From Dehalobacterium sp040766325 (GTDB lineage Bacteria > Bacillota > Dehalobacteriia > Dehalobacteriales > Dehalobacteriaceae): 64,000 bases of DNA. The position numbers were made by a program, and so were the translations under genes. The notes under the pieces are model-generated. The model saw nothing but the letters and a program-made list of their open reading frames with translations, made no database searches and had not been told where the DNA came from. The stretch spans positions 1 through 64,000 of the forward strand of contig JAXGQR010000001.1 of the NCBI GenBank assembly GCA_040766325.1. Direction: 5' to 3'. This document shows positions 28,947-38,025 of this stretch, piece after piece (position 1 is the first letter of the stretch; the number at the start of each line of letters is the position of its first letter).

Positions 28947-29693
28947 ATGAGTTTTAAAGATAAAGTTGCCATAGTTACAGGTGCCGGAAGGGGTATCGGT
29001 AGATGCATTGCACAAAGTTATGCATCGGAAGGTGCCAAGGTTGTAATAGCAGAGACGAATCCAGATTGGGGCCTGGAGACGCAAAAATCAATATTATCTG
29101 CCGAGGGTACAGCTGCCTTTATTCAAACTGACGTAAGTAATCCAAAGGATATTGAGGAATTAGTAAGAAAGACAGTAGAACTGTATGGTACAATTGATAT
29201 TCTGATTAATAATGCTGGGGTTTCTAAATGGAAGTCACCGTACGAGCTGTCCATTGAGGAATGGGATGGGATAATTAATACCAACTTGAGAAGTGTCTTT
29301 CTTTGCTCAAGAGAAGTGGCTAAAGTTATGCGGGAATTTGGCGGAGGCTCAATCGTTAATATATCATCTACCAGGGCACTTATGTCGGAACCCGATTCTG
29401 AAGCCTATGCTGCTACCAAAGGTGGCATAATAGCTTTAACTCATGCAATGGCATCATCTTTTGCAGCAGATCATATTCAGGTTAATTGCATTAGCCCAGG
29501 CTGGATTGAGACAGGGGACTACAGCCGCCTTAGAGAAATTGATCATAAGCAGCATTTATCCCGAAGGGTTGGCACCCCAGATGATATTGCCAGGGCTTGT
29601 TTATATTTAACCGGTGAAGGAAACGATTTTATCAATGGTACCAATATGGTAATTGATGGCGGAATGACTCGGAAAATGATTTATGAGCCGTGA
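28947..29693 (+). CDS. SDR family NAD(P)-dependent oxidoreductase
   Basis: 248 residues. Rossmann glycine motif TGAGRGIG (residues 11-18), NNAG near 88, catalytic Ser in NISSTRAL and the YAATK Tyr-Lys pair near 151-155, with CISPGWIETG after it: a classical short-chain dehydrogenase/reductase of the FabG type. An acidic residue after beta-2 (IAETNPD) suggests NAD rather than NADP. Substrate not predictable. It stands alone between a Crp/Fnr gene and a palindromic repeat. Confidence 0.92.
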   Translation: MSFKDKVAIVTGAGRGIGRCIAQSYASEGAKVVIAETNPDWGLETQKSILSAEGTAAFIQTDVSNPKDIEELVRKTVELYGTIDILINNAGVSKWKSPYELSIEEWDGIINTNLRSVFLCSREVAKVMREFGGGSIVNISSTRALMSEPDSEAYAATKGGIIALTHAMASSFAADHIQVNCISPGWIETGDYSRLREIDHKQHLSRRVGTPDDIARACLYLTGEGNDFINGTNMVIDGGMTRKMIYEP

Positions 29694-29713
29694 GGGGAAG
29701 CATATGTCAGGGA

Positions 29714-29793
29714 GATTGTCAGGGACGGGGTTGTTGACAACTTAAAAAGTTGTCAACAACCCCGTCCCCTGACAACCCCGTCCCCTGACAATC
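29714..29793. repeat. Type-A palindromic repeat, copy 3
   Basis: GATTGTCAGGGACGGGGTTG..GACAACTT/AAAAAGTTGTC..CAACCCCGTCCCCTGACAA followed by an extra CCCCGTCCCCTGACAATC unit. Between convergent genes. The core is GTTGTTGACAAC rather than GTTGGTGACAAC. Confidence 0.85.
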
Positions 29794-29796
29794 CTG

Positions 29797-31230
29797 CTAA
29801 TTTACAGTAACATTGGCTAAATATTTTCCCTTGATCTTTCGGGATAATTTCTTTGCAGTATCCATCGCCATTATGGCTTTACTGGTAGTGTAGGCTTTCA
29901 TTGCACCTAAAGCCAGCTCCGGATTTTTCTGATAGAGGGATAGTAAAGTATCTTCGATTACGGCCAATTCATTGAAAGTTTGCTCCTCCATCGCTCTAAA
30001 TACAGGAATCACTTCGTTTTTGGCAATCTTCTCATAGTTGCGGTAGCATAGCTGCCCGACATCCTGAAAAATCCACCACGCCGAATTTTCATCAAAGTCC
30101 AATATTTCTCCCCGATGATACTCGGCAGGCATTCCTTTACTTCCGAGATAGCAGGGCACAAAGGTACTAAGGTGCCCGTTGGCCATGGAAAACCACATTA
30201 AGCCCCCGATTTCATTAGGAAGCCAGCTCCTTAAATGGGCAACCATGCTGGAAACCGTTCCGGCTTGCCCAATACTGCTGCTTACCTCCATCCAAAAGGG
30301 ATTCTTATGCCTACCGGCTTCCGGTGCCGTTGTTAAATCATACTTAGTGCCTTCCAGGGAATCGCGGAGGATATTCATCACATCTTGAACAGATAACTTT
30401 TCCTTGGGCACTGCTTCATATATTAATTCCTCAAGGGGATAATCAATCCCGGTAGCAATATTTATCGCCCGCCATCTTCTAACGGCATTGACCGGATCAT
30501 CTGCCTTGCCATAAGCACAAATGGCCACATCATCAGAATAGCTAGAGGAAAAGTTAAAAGCTCCCTGACCAGGGTTATGCCAGCCTTGTTCCACAGCAAA
30601 CTCTTCCAGGCCTTCCGACCAGATGAAGTTAACCGGGTCTTCAAAATCGACTTCCTGGATGCCAAAACAATTGGGCCGGACGGAGATCATATCGTCAGGG
30701 ACTCTTTTTGCCACCCAATGCCCTCCGGGAGCAACTTCAAACCAAAAACCTTCTTGTGGATCGGCAATGCCCATCACCACAGAACCGGCAGCCCCCTCGA
30801 TGGATGAAACGCTGAAACCGTATTCCTTAATCAATGCTCCCAACATCTCCACGCTTTGGCGCGCGGTTTTGCCTCGTTCCATAACTAAGATTGTCAGGTC
30901 ATCTGCTTCAATCCCGTTTTTTGATGGGATCTGTTTAAATGCATATACCCCCATAATGGAAACAGCTACCTGATTTTCGTTAACTCCCTCCATCCAGGAT
31001 TCATCCCGTGTCCCGGTAGTATAAGCGGTTGTAGTATGGGTATAAGCATAAGTTTCGGCGACTTGGGGGATTTCTACTCCGCTGGCCAGGGCAAATTTAT
31101 CATCTTTGCCATGCTGTTTTCTCGGGGTATAAAGGATATGCCCCGGGTAACCCGGCCAATCGTTATTAGCCCCCAGAATAACCGAACCGTCTGTAGTAGC
31201 ATTCTTACCAACTATTAATGAATAACACAT
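29797..31230 (-). CDS. C69 family dipeptidase
   Basis: 477 residues. The sequence starts Met-Cys-Tyr-Ser, so removal of Met exposes the N-terminal Cys nucleophile used by C69 (PepD-type, Ntn hydrolase fold) peptidases. GKNATTDGSVILGANNDW is the family N-terminus; GAAGSVVMGIADPQEGFWFEV follows near residue 160. No signal peptide, so cytoplasmic, cleaving dipeptides. Start behind GGAGGAGACTTGA. Directly downstream of the NCS1-type permease (40-base gap), suggesting one transcript from the operator-bearing promoter at 32809. Confidence 0.9.
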   Translation of the reverse strand: MCYSLIVGKNATTDGSVILGANNDWPGYPGHILYTPRKQHGKDDKFALASGVEIPQVAETYAYTHTTTAYTTGTRDESWMEGVNENQVAVSIMGVYAFKQIPSKNGIEADDLTILVMERGKTARQSVEMLGALIKEYGFSVSSIEGAAGSVVMGIADPQEGFWFEVAPGGHWVAKRVPDDMISVRPNCFGIQEVDFEDPVNFIWSEGLEEFAVEQGWHNPGQGAFNFSSSYSDDVAICAYGKADDPVNAVRRWRAINIATGIDYPLEELIYEAVPKEKLSVQDVMNILRDSLEGTKYDLTTAPEAGRHKNPFWMEVSSSIGQAGTVSSMVAHLRSWLPNEIGGLMWFSMANGHLSTFVPCYLGSKGMPAEYHRGEILDFDENSAWWIFQDVGQLCYRNYEKIAKNEVIPVFRAMEEQTFNELAVIEDTLLSLYQKNPELALGAMKAYTTSKAIMAMDTAKKLSRKIKGKYLANVTVN

Positions 31231-31270
31231 TCAAGTCTCCTCCTCCAAAAAAATCTTAACTTTGCTTAAT

Positions 31271-32686
31271 TTAGTTCACAATCATTTTATCTTTGACAGC
31301 AGACCCAACGATGTAATACAAGATCGCCGTGAAAAAGAAGCAGAAGAACACGGAACCAAAAGAACTTTCGACCAAAGTAATTTTCGTCGAGACAAAGTAA
31401 GAAGTCACTCCTGCCGCAAAACAAAGCATTGCATACCAATTGATCCCGTTCGAGTACCAATATGCCCCCATCTTTTTAGACAGCTGACTCATATCATATT
31501 TTTGTTTCCGCAGGAAATAATAATCTACGATCATAATGGCAATACAGGGAGGGAATACTGCCCCCAGGTAGCCTAAAAATACTTGGAAGAGATCCAAAAA
31601 GCTCCCAACAAACAAGGGAATTAAAGCAAGGACAATTGCTAAAACCACAACAATAGCCATCGCTGTCTTGGGTTTTAATTTGTCGGTAAAGTTTGAAGTA
31701 GAGTACCCGGAAGAATAAACATTTATTAAGTTTACGGCAATAGTAGAAACAATGATTAAGACATTGGCAATTTGCCCTAAACCAAGCATGGAACAGATCG
31801 TTGCCGGATCAGCTGTGTAGGGGTCAAAGGAACCGGTGCTAACAGCAACAGCAATAACACTTAAGCTGCCCACGAGACAAAACCAGAACATGCCGAAGGT
31901 AGCGCCCAGCATGGGGGCAACGGTGGCTGCACGGGTAGTTTTAGTATATCTGGTATAGTCTGCTACCGCCATAATCCAGGCAATACCAAGTGCTGCAATA
32001 GCATCGATAGCTGAGCCAAAAGAAATTTTGATACTTTCATCCGGCCTCCAGACCATAATATCCTTGATGGAGAATGTGGTCAAAGCCACATAGGTAATCC
32101 AAAGGCTAAGTATAACCAAACCGATTACCGCTAAGTTTTCCGATATTTTAATCGCCCTGGAGCCGCCATACATAGCAATAGCTCCTGTGATAAGCATAAT
32201 GGCCAAAATAGAAATTGCCATGGCAGCGGAACCGCCCGGTGCACCATAAGCGGGTATCTGGAAAAGATAATTTAACAAATAGGTCATGGAAATGGCAGCA
32301 ATATAGGTATTAACACTGCACCAGCCAAAGAATTGCATGGAATTAATTACCGAAGGCACCCTACTTCCCACAATACCAAAAGAAACTCGGGCCAAGCCCA
32401 TGGTCGATGTCCCGACCTTATATCCCATGTAACCAACTAAAGCAAGTATTAAATAGACTGCGGGGTTTCCAAATGCAGCGGCAAAAACAGCTCCTGTAAA
32501 GCCCAATGCGCCGATCACATTTCCCACGTACCAAGATGTAGGATTGGCATTGGCACAGATCCAGGTTGACATCATGTCCTTAAAGGAAAAATGTCTTCCT
32601 TCCATAGGTACATATTCGTCAATGTCATAGTCCTTGTATTCCACCTGTGCCTGAGATTGATCGATAGTTAGTTTAGTTTCCGACAT
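31271..32686 (-). CDS. NCS1 family nucleobase/cation symporter (cytosine permease-like)
   Basis: 471 residues with about twelve membrane helices. The stretch FSFKDMMSTWICANANPTSWYVGNVIG and GIVGSRVPSVINSMQFFGW match the first helices of NCS1 permeases such as CodB; ADYTRYTK is a family-typical loop. Members import cytosine, uracil, allantoin, hydantoins, purines or thiamine with H+ or Na+; which one here is unknown. RBS AAAGGAGAAAGGGGAAG. Expressed from a promoter with two MarR-type sites. Paired with a dipeptidase rather than a deaminase, so a non-nucleobase substrate is possible. Confidence 0.88.
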   Translation of the reverse strand: MSETKLTIDQSQAQVEYKDYDIDEYVPMEGRHFSFKDMMSTWICANANPTSWYVGNVIGALGFTGAVFAAAFGNPAVYLILALVGYMGYKVGTSTMGLARVSFGIVGSRVPSVINSMQFFGWCSVNTYIAAISMTYLLNYLFQIPAYGAPGGSAAMAISILAIMLITGAIAMYGGSRAIKISENLAVIGLVILSLWITYVALTTFSIKDIMVWRPDESIKISFGSAIDAIAALGIAWIMAVADYTRYTKTTRAATVAPMLGATFGMFWFCLVGSLSVIAVAVSTGSFDPYTADPATICSMLGLGQIANVLIIVSTIAVNLINVYSSGYSTSNFTDKLKPKTAMAIVVVLAIVLALIPLFVGSFLDLFQVFLGYLGAVFPPCIAIMIVDYYFLRKQKYDMSQLSKKMGAYWYSNGINWYAMLCFAAGVTSYFVSTKITLVESSFGSVFFCFFFTAILYYIVGSAVKDKMIVN

Positions 32687-32752
32687 TTAATTACTTCCCC
32701 TTTCTCCTTTTAAATTTTTGTTATTATTGGAGCTTTTTTTAACAACCCGCAT

Positions 32753-32772
32753 TTAGTACAACATTGTACTAA
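32753..32772. promoter_or_regulatory. Perfect 20-bp operator upstream of NCS1 permease
   Basis: TTAGTACAACATTGTACTAA: 9-base arms around CA, just downstream of the -10 element. A second, degenerate copy at 32788-32807 (about 13 of 20 matches) lies between -35 and -10. The nearby MarR gene is the likely binder. Confidence 0.75.
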
Positions 32773-32784
32773 TATATTGTTATT

Positions 32785-32814
32785 ATATTAGTCCCATCTT
32801 GTACCTTTTGTCAA
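32785..32814 (-). promoter_or_regulatory. Promoter of the NCS1 permease/dipeptidase unit
   Basis: On the minus strand TTGACA (32814-32809), an 18-bp spacer and TAATAT (32790-32785), about 100 bases before the start codon. The spacer overlaps the second operator copy. Confidence 0.7.
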
Positions 32815-32871
32815 TGGTTTATTTCACAAAGTTTTGGTAAGAGGAAAAAATAACGGTAGGATAAATATAAA

Positions 32872-32909
32872 GGGACGGTAACAATGCGCACCTGTTTTGT
32901 TACCGTCCC
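32872..32909. terminator. Two-way terminator hairpin
   Basis: GGGACGGTAACAA / TTGTTACCGTCCC, 13-bp stem; the plus-strand side continues AATTTTTTTT and the minus-strand side TTTATATTT. Ends the leftward MarR transcript (stop at 32921). Confidence 0.8.
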
Positions 32910-32920
32910 AATTTTTTTTA

Positions 32921-33388
32921 TCATCTGATGATTCTTTTCTTCTTTTTTCGGAAGCTCTTTTCCAAAGCATCTGCTAATGTTTTCAGTCCTTCGGTAACCA
33001 TAATTCTTTCATCTTCCGTCATACTTTGATAAGCTTCAATTTCAGCCTGTTTCATCTCTTTGATCAGTTTATCGGTATATTTTTTTCCGCTTTCCGTCAA
33101 CTTGACAATATTGTTTCTTTGATCATGGGGTGATTTTTCCCGGGTAATAAATCCCTGCTGCTCCAGCTTGTTCATAATAAAAGAAACGGTTTGCTTGGGG
33201 TAACCAAGGTTTTCCGTAACCTGCTTTTGGGTACATTCATCCTTTTCCATATAGATTTCATGTAAAACAAACATCGTTGTATCTTGAATTCCATGGTCGG
33301 CTGCCCATTCATAATACAAATAATCAATGCGGTAATAGCTATCATAATAACTTTCAATATATTCCACTATCTTATCAGTTTCTTTCAT
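32921..33388 (-). CDS. MarR family transcriptional regulator
   Basis: 155 residues. Winged helix-turn-helix region reads TQKQVTENLGYPKQTVSFIM then NKLEQQGFITREKSPHDQRN, with the DxRN wing typical of MarR. Basic C-terminus (FRKKKKRIIR). A MarR-type double operator lies about 110 bases beyond its stop, in the promoter of the leftward NCS1 gene. Start: ATG at 33388 behind GCGAGGTATTAA. It probably represses the permease/dipeptidase unit; ligand unknown. Confidence 0.92.
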   Translation of the reverse strand: MKETDKIVEYIESYYDSYYRIDYLYYEWAADHGIQDTTMFVLHEIYMEKDECTQKQVTENLGYPKQTVSFIMNKLEQQGFITREKSPHDQRNNIVKLTESGKKYTDKLIKEMKQAEIEAYQSMTEDERIMVTEGLKTLADALEKSFRKKKKRIIR

Positions 33389-33831
33389 TTAATACCTCGC
33401 CAGTAAAGCGGTATCTCGCTTCTTTTATTTTGATAAAATCAGTCATTAAACTGGGATTTTTCAGTAGTTTCGAATTATTTGATTCAATTCTATATCTAAA
33501 TTCCAAACCAAGTCAAGGGGAGGGCAAACTGGGTTGCCACGGGGACGGGGTTGGTGACAACCTATAGCAACCAGGGTTTTGACGAAAGCCATTTATATTA
33601 AAGATTAAATGGGATTAACTATCAACTTTATATCAAGCTAACCGGCAGTTTAGGACTATTTCTAATGGGTTCCTATTGAGAATATAGTTTGTTGAAGATA
33701 TTTTTTAAAAATGGAACGTAGTTCCTCAAATATGAAGAAAATCATGCAAAAGATATTTAGGAAAAAAGCTAAAGAATTCCAATACCATAAAAACCACGGA
33801 TATTCCGTGGTTTTTTTTGGATTGAAACATT
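33389..33831. other. Intergenic region with half repeat and terminator
   Basis: No gene supported. At 33528-33560 lies a one-armed type-A repeat remnant (GGGGACGGGGTTGGTGACAAC). A perfect hairpin AACCACGGA/TATTCCGTGGTT with eight Ts (33791-33818) acts as terminator for either strand and ends the small leftward gene at 33832. Confidence 0.6.
33791..33818. terminator. Intrinsic terminator
   Basis: Stem AACCACGGA / TCCGTGGTT followed by a run of Ts on the plus strand and TTTTTATGG on the minus strand; 13 bases past the stop of the small minus-strand gene. Confidence 0.8.
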
Positions 33832-33999
33832 TTATTCCGCCGAGCGAGCTTCTCTAACTCCTGCAACACTTCTTCTTAGCCTGTCTTCGTCGATGTCGCC
33901 GCAAATAATGATGACAATACTGTTTTCAATATTTAAGCAGCAATCGCAATCGTTGTCTCTTCTTCTTCTATCATCGTCGTTGCATCTATCGTAACGCAT
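33832..33999 (-). CDS. Small acidic/basic Cys-containing hypothetical protein
   Basis: 55 residues from ATG 33999, which follows AAAGGGGGAAATATT. The sequence RYDRCNDDDRRRRDNDCDCC is a charge-alternating N-terminus with three clustered Cys, then a hydrophobic strand (SIVIIICGDID) and RLRRSVAGVREA. Good ribosome site and its own terminator support a real gene. No family recognised; metal binding by the Cys/Asp cluster is possible. Confidence 0.55.
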   Translation of the reverse strand: MRYDRCNDDDRRRRDNDCDCCLNIENSIVIIICGDIDEDRLRRSVAGVREARSAE

Positions 34000-34084
34000 A
34001 ATATTTCCCCCTTTCATGGCTTGTCCTTGATTCTAATATATTCTATGAAGGGGGTTGTCCAAAGGTGTGTATTTTGAAATATGT

Positions 34085-34142
34085 AGGGGACAGTTGGTGA
34101 CAACTTAAAAAGTTGTCACCAACCCCGTCCCCCTGACAATCC
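34085..34142. repeat. Type-A palindromic repeat, copy 4
   Basis: GTTGGTGACAACTT / AAAAAGTTGTCACCAAC flanked by GGGGACA and CCCCGTCCCCCTGACAATC. It lies directly upstream of the sigma-54 enhancer sites. Confidence 0.85.
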
Positions 34143-34152
34143 TCGACGACCA

Positions 34153-34196
34153 TGACATATTGTCACCTGTGACAATATGTCAGTGACAGTATGTCA
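34153..34196. promoter_or_regulatory. Three tandem enhancer sites for an NtrC-type activator
   Basis: Three copies of TGACA-N3-TGTCA at 34153-34165 (TGACATATTGTCA), 34170-34182 (TGACAATATGTCA) and 34184-34196 (TGACAGTATGTCA), spaced 17 and 14 bp. They lie 75-118 bp upstream of a sigma-54 promoter, the usual distance for upstream activating sequences. The regulator encoded at 38026 is the likely binder. Confidence 0.85.
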
Positions 34197-34270
34197 TAGT
34201 CAGCTCATTATATTCTAGGAATATAGGCTGTAGAACAGTTATTTAACCACTTATTTTGCAATTCTCTCTT

Positions 34271-34286
34271 TGGCATGGATCTTGCT
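34271..34286 (+). promoter_or_regulatory. Sigma-54 (-24/-12) promoter
   Basis: TGGCATG-GATC-TTGCT matches the consensus TGGCACG-N4-TTGCW at all but one position with exact spacing. It lies 120 bases upstream of the YeiH-family gene at 34407. Confidence 0.88.
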
Positions 34287-34406
34287 ATAGTAAAGAGCAG
34301 AAACTAATCATTATCAAGATGTTAAGCAAAAGATTTGGGATTAGGGAGGTGGACACAAAAAACAATCCCGAATTAGATGCTAGCAAAATAAGTGGAGGAA
34401 AATAAT

Positions 34407-35753
34407 ATGGCACAAGTTAAGGTAAATAAAACATCTCCTACCGGAGGATGGTCCGATCTTTGGAAAAAAGAAGACTATTGGGCAGTGTGGTTGGGCCTGG
34501 GAGTAGTTCTTATTGCTATTCTTCTATGGTCTTTCGGAAGTAATATTATGAACACTATTGCCGTTTCTGTACCTAGTTGGAGTGAGTTCGGAGAAACTAC
34601 CGGTTTTCTTGGTCAGAACATGGGCAATATATTTTTGCTTTTTCTTTGTTTTTTAGGGATTTTTTCTGTAGCAATTAAGGTTTTGGGATATAATGTAAAA
34701 CAGTTTGTCTTAGGTTTTACGGTGCTTTATGTACTTAGTATCATTGTAACGGTTTTCGGATCCTGGACATTATTGAAAAATTTGAATTTAGAAGCACCTC
34801 TTTTAGCACTCGCTCTAGGGCTTATTTTAGGTAACTTTGTAACTATTCCTAAATGGTTGGATGCGGCATTAAAAACCGAATTTTATGTCAAAACCGGTAT
34901 CGTATTAATGGGGGCGACCCTTCCTTTTACTTTAATCATGCAATCGGGCCCCGTTGCCTTTTTGCAGGCTACGATCATTGCCGTGACAACATTTCTTGCT
35001 ATTTACTGGGCCGGAACCAGGCTCTTTGGTTTGGACCGGCGCTTTTCCTCTTGCTTGGCAGCAGGTGGTTCTATTTGTGGAGTATCCGCCTCCATTGCTA
35101 TCGGCGGCGCAGTAAAAGCCGAGAAACATCATGTTTCCGTAGCAATTTCCCTGGTTGTCGTGTGGGCCACAGTGATGATTTTCTCTTTGCCCATTTTGAT
35201 TAAAGCCTTAGGTATTCCCTCCGGTCCGGCGGGCGCCTGGATTGGTACCTCGGAATTTGCCGATGCAGCGGGTATTGCAGCTGCGGCAGCAATTGATGAG
35301 CAAGCGATAAAAACTTTCACCTTAATGAAAGTAGTAGGCAGAGATATGTTTGTCGGTATTTGGTGTTTCATCATGGCTTTGATTTCTGTTACCAAATGGG
35401 AAAAAAGAAACGATGGAACAAAGCCTAATGCCGGTGAGATCTGGGCTCGTTTCCCCAAATTCGTTTTAGGATTCTTTGTTGCTTCGATTATTGTTACCTT
35501 CTTGATTTCCGGTCTTGATGCTACTGCTGCTACGACGGTTAATACGGGTGTTATTAATCCGATCAAAGAATTAAGGAGTTGGGCCTTTATCTTTACCTTC
35601 CTTTCTATCGGTTTAACAACGCGCTTCCGGGACTTAACCTCTGTAGGGTGGAAGCCCTTTGCAGCTTTTACCACCGGGGTTTTAGTAAATGTCCCCCTGG
35701 GGTATTTGTTATCGGTAATTATTATGGGAGGTTATTGGGCCTTAGTTAATTAG
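34407..35753 (+). CDS. YeiH/UPF0324 family putative anion (sulfate/sulfite) exporter, copy 1
   Basis: 448 residues from ATG 34407 behind GTGGAGGAAAATAAT. Membrane protein with about eleven helices. The family core is clear: GLILGNFVTIPKWLDAALK, KTGIVLMGATLPFTL, AAGGSICGVSASIAIGGAVKA, then FADAAGIAAAAAIDEQAIKTFTLMKVVGRDMF. It is about 100 residues longer than E. coli YeiH because of extra N-terminal helices beginning SDLWKKEDYWAVWLGLGVVL. Members near sulfonate-degradation genes are proposed sulfite/sulfate exporters. A sigma-54 promoter and enhancers precede it; a second copy at 39419 follows the two-component genes. Confidence 0.88.
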   Translation: MAQVKVNKTSPTGGWSDLWKKEDYWAVWLGLGVVLIAILLWSFGSNIMNTIAVSVPSWSEFGETTGFLGQNMGNIFLLFLCFLGIFSVAIKVLGYNVKQFVLGFTVLYVLSIIVTVFGSWTLLKNLNLEAPLLALALGLILGNFVTIPKWLDAALKTEFYVKTGIVLMGATLPFTLIMQSGPVAFLQATIIAVTTFLAIYWAGTRLFGLDRRFSSCLAAGGSICGVSASIAIGGAVKAEKHHVSVAISLVVVWATVMIFSLPILIKALGIPSGPAGAWIGTSEFADAAGIAAAAAIDEQAIKTFTLMKVVGRDMFVGIWCFIMALISVTKWEKRNDGTKPNAGEIWARFPKFVLGFFVASIIVTFLISGLDATAATTVNTGVINPIKELRSWAFIFTFLSIGLTTRFRDLTSVGWKPFAAFTTGVLVNVPLGYLLSVIIMGGYWALVN

Positions 35754-35782
35754 GATCATAATCAAAAAAGCTTTTAGATGAG

Positions 35783-35820
35783 GATGTTGGCTAAATAAAA
35801 CAGTCAACATCTTTATTTTT
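35783..35820 (+). terminator. Terminator after YeiH copy 1
   Basis: GATGTTGGCT / AGTCAACATC stem (with one wobble) followed by TTTATTTTT, 30 bases past the stop. It separates copy 1 from the kinase gene. Confidence 0.8.
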
Positions 35821-35917
35821 AAAACTTTTCATTGGGGCAACATTTTGATATTATCGTGATTAGTATGGTGTTAAACTAATTGGTAAACTGCAAAAATTAT
35901 GGAAATGGGGGTGCGCT

Positions 35918-38021
35918 GTGGAAAATAATACAATTCTTGGTGGATGCGCATTAGGACGCATGTACTCCTATTTGGCGTGGCCATGTCTATTTTCCCTTAT
36001 TTATCCTGAGCAATTTAAGCTTTAATACAGTGGAGCAATATATGCAAAACAGTATCCTGGAACAAAATTTTGAAGGAGTCTCTGTTCTGGCGGATGAAGT
36101 ACAAGAGGTATTTAAGAATCTCGAAAACAATGTCAGTTATATTGCGGTAGCTAACGGTGCTGCTCTTTTGGGTGCTGAGGAAAACAAAAGGGCCGTAATT
36201 TTTAAAACCTTATTAGGTCAAAAACCCTTTATTGAGGAAATCAAGGTCGCGAACAATAATCTCGTGGTGCTGGATAAATTATCCCGTGGGGAAACTATCG
36301 GAAAAGATTTTACAGGCAGTAGGCTGGAAAATCCCGTTCCTCCCCATCAGTCCAGCGCTTTGGGCCCAGTCTTATTTACTGAGGCTGGGGATCCTGAGAT
36401 GTATATCACAGCAGTTATTTTGGATACTGCTACCAATGAGAGAAGCGGTTATTTTCAAGTAAAAATCGATTTAAGGAAAATCATCGATAATTTTGTCGGA
36501 CATCGGTTAGGTGCAGGGGGAAAAGTATATTTTGTTGATGAAATAGGTAATTTAATTGGGCACACTGAATACAGCCGGGTTTTAAATAGAGAGGATTTTC
36601 GTGAAAATCCTGCTGTACAAAGCTTTTTAGAAGGAAATGCATACTCCCGGGGTACGGAGTATCGCAATTTGGAGGGGGTTAATGTCATTGGCTGGTTTGC
36701 CAAAGTAGGCAGCCCGAATTGGGGTGTATTTATTGAACAAACCACCGATGATGCTTATCGGCCTATTTACAGCTTTACTCTGAAGCTAATCCTGATTGCC
36801 CTGATGGTGATGCTCTTGGCTACTGTTTTTAGCATTATCTTTGGCTTGAAACTTGTTGAGCCTGTGGAGAAGCTGGAAGGCCAGGTTAAGAAAATTATCA
36901 CTACCGGCAACTTGCAGGAGGAAATCCCTATCGAGAGCTGGGATGAAATCGGCAGGTTAGTCCAATCCTTTAATCAATTATTGGTGCGTTTGGATGAGAC
37001 CAATGAAAATTTAAAAAATGAAAAAGAATTATTGAGAACCGTTGTTGACGGGATTGGGGCAGGAATGATCCTCCTTAATGCCGAAAGAAATATCGTATGG
37101 TGGAATTCCATATTTGCCAATTGGTTTGGCGAAGAATTAACGAATGTTCCCTGGAGTCTTTCCCTGGAAAATGACCGGGTATTTTCTGTTAATGTCAATG
37201 GGGAGCACCGTCATATACGTCAGATATTTTATCCATTAACACCTAATAAATCCAATAATGCCGCTTACCTCTTGCTTTTGGAGGATGTTACCCAACAAAC
37301 GGAAATGGAAGCAAGGATGATAGAGTCGGACAAAATGGCGGCTATCGGTCTATTGGCTTCAGGGGTTGCCCATGAGATTAATAATCCCCTGGCTATTGTT
37401 GCCGCGCATAGTGAGGATTTGTTGGACCGCTTGCAAGAAGACGATCAGAGCCTGGAACAAGGGGAAATAAAGGCGGGTTTGAATATTGTGTTAGAACAAG
37501 TTGAGCGTTGTAAACAGATTACAGCCCGTCTCCTGGGGCTGGCCCGCAAAGGCTCCGGTAATGATTATGTCGATGTTGGTGTGACAGGAACTCAAGTGCT
37601 GGAACTATTAAAACATCGTGGCAAACAAAAAAATATTAAAATAAACAGCCAAATTGATTCCGGCCTCTTTGTTTTTGGCAATGAAAGTGAATGGCAGCAG
37701 GTGGTGTTAAATATTGTTACCAACGCTTTAGATGCATCACACGAGGGAGGCACACTGGACGTTAAAGCATGGCGCGACAATAATAAGGGAGAAATCCATT
37801 TTGCAGTTCAGGATTATGGCCAGGGTATTCCGGAAAAATATTTAAAGAAACTCTTTGTCCCTTTTTTTACCACCAAACCTGTGGGGCAAGGAACAGGCCT
37901 TGGTTTATTTATCAGTTACAGTATCGTGCAGAAGATGCAGGGAAAATTGTTGATACACAGTACAGAAGGAAAAGGGACTATGGTGGAGATTACCTTGCCT
38001 TCTTATAAGGTAGGTGCCTAA
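35918..38021 (+). CDS. Sensor histidine kinase (sigma-54 activator partner), N-terminus frameshifted
   Basis: The long frame opens at 36030, but a GTG at 35918 behind GGAAATGGGGGTG gives MENNTIL; after restoring one T near 35936 and one near 35996 it reads WWMRIRTHVLLFGVAMSIFP then LFILSNLSF, the expected first membrane helix. Domains: extracellular Cache-type sensor (YFQVKIDLRKIIDNFVG, KVYFVDEIGNLIGHTEYS), second helix near residue 260, HAMP, PAS (GIGAGMILLNAERNIVWWN), HisKA with the GVAHEINNPL His, and HATPase (NIVTNALDASHEG, DYGQGIPEKYLKKLF, GTGLGL). NtrB/AtoS-type. Overlaps the regulator. Senses an external small molecule. Confidence 0.9.
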
Positions 38022-38025
38022 TTTT

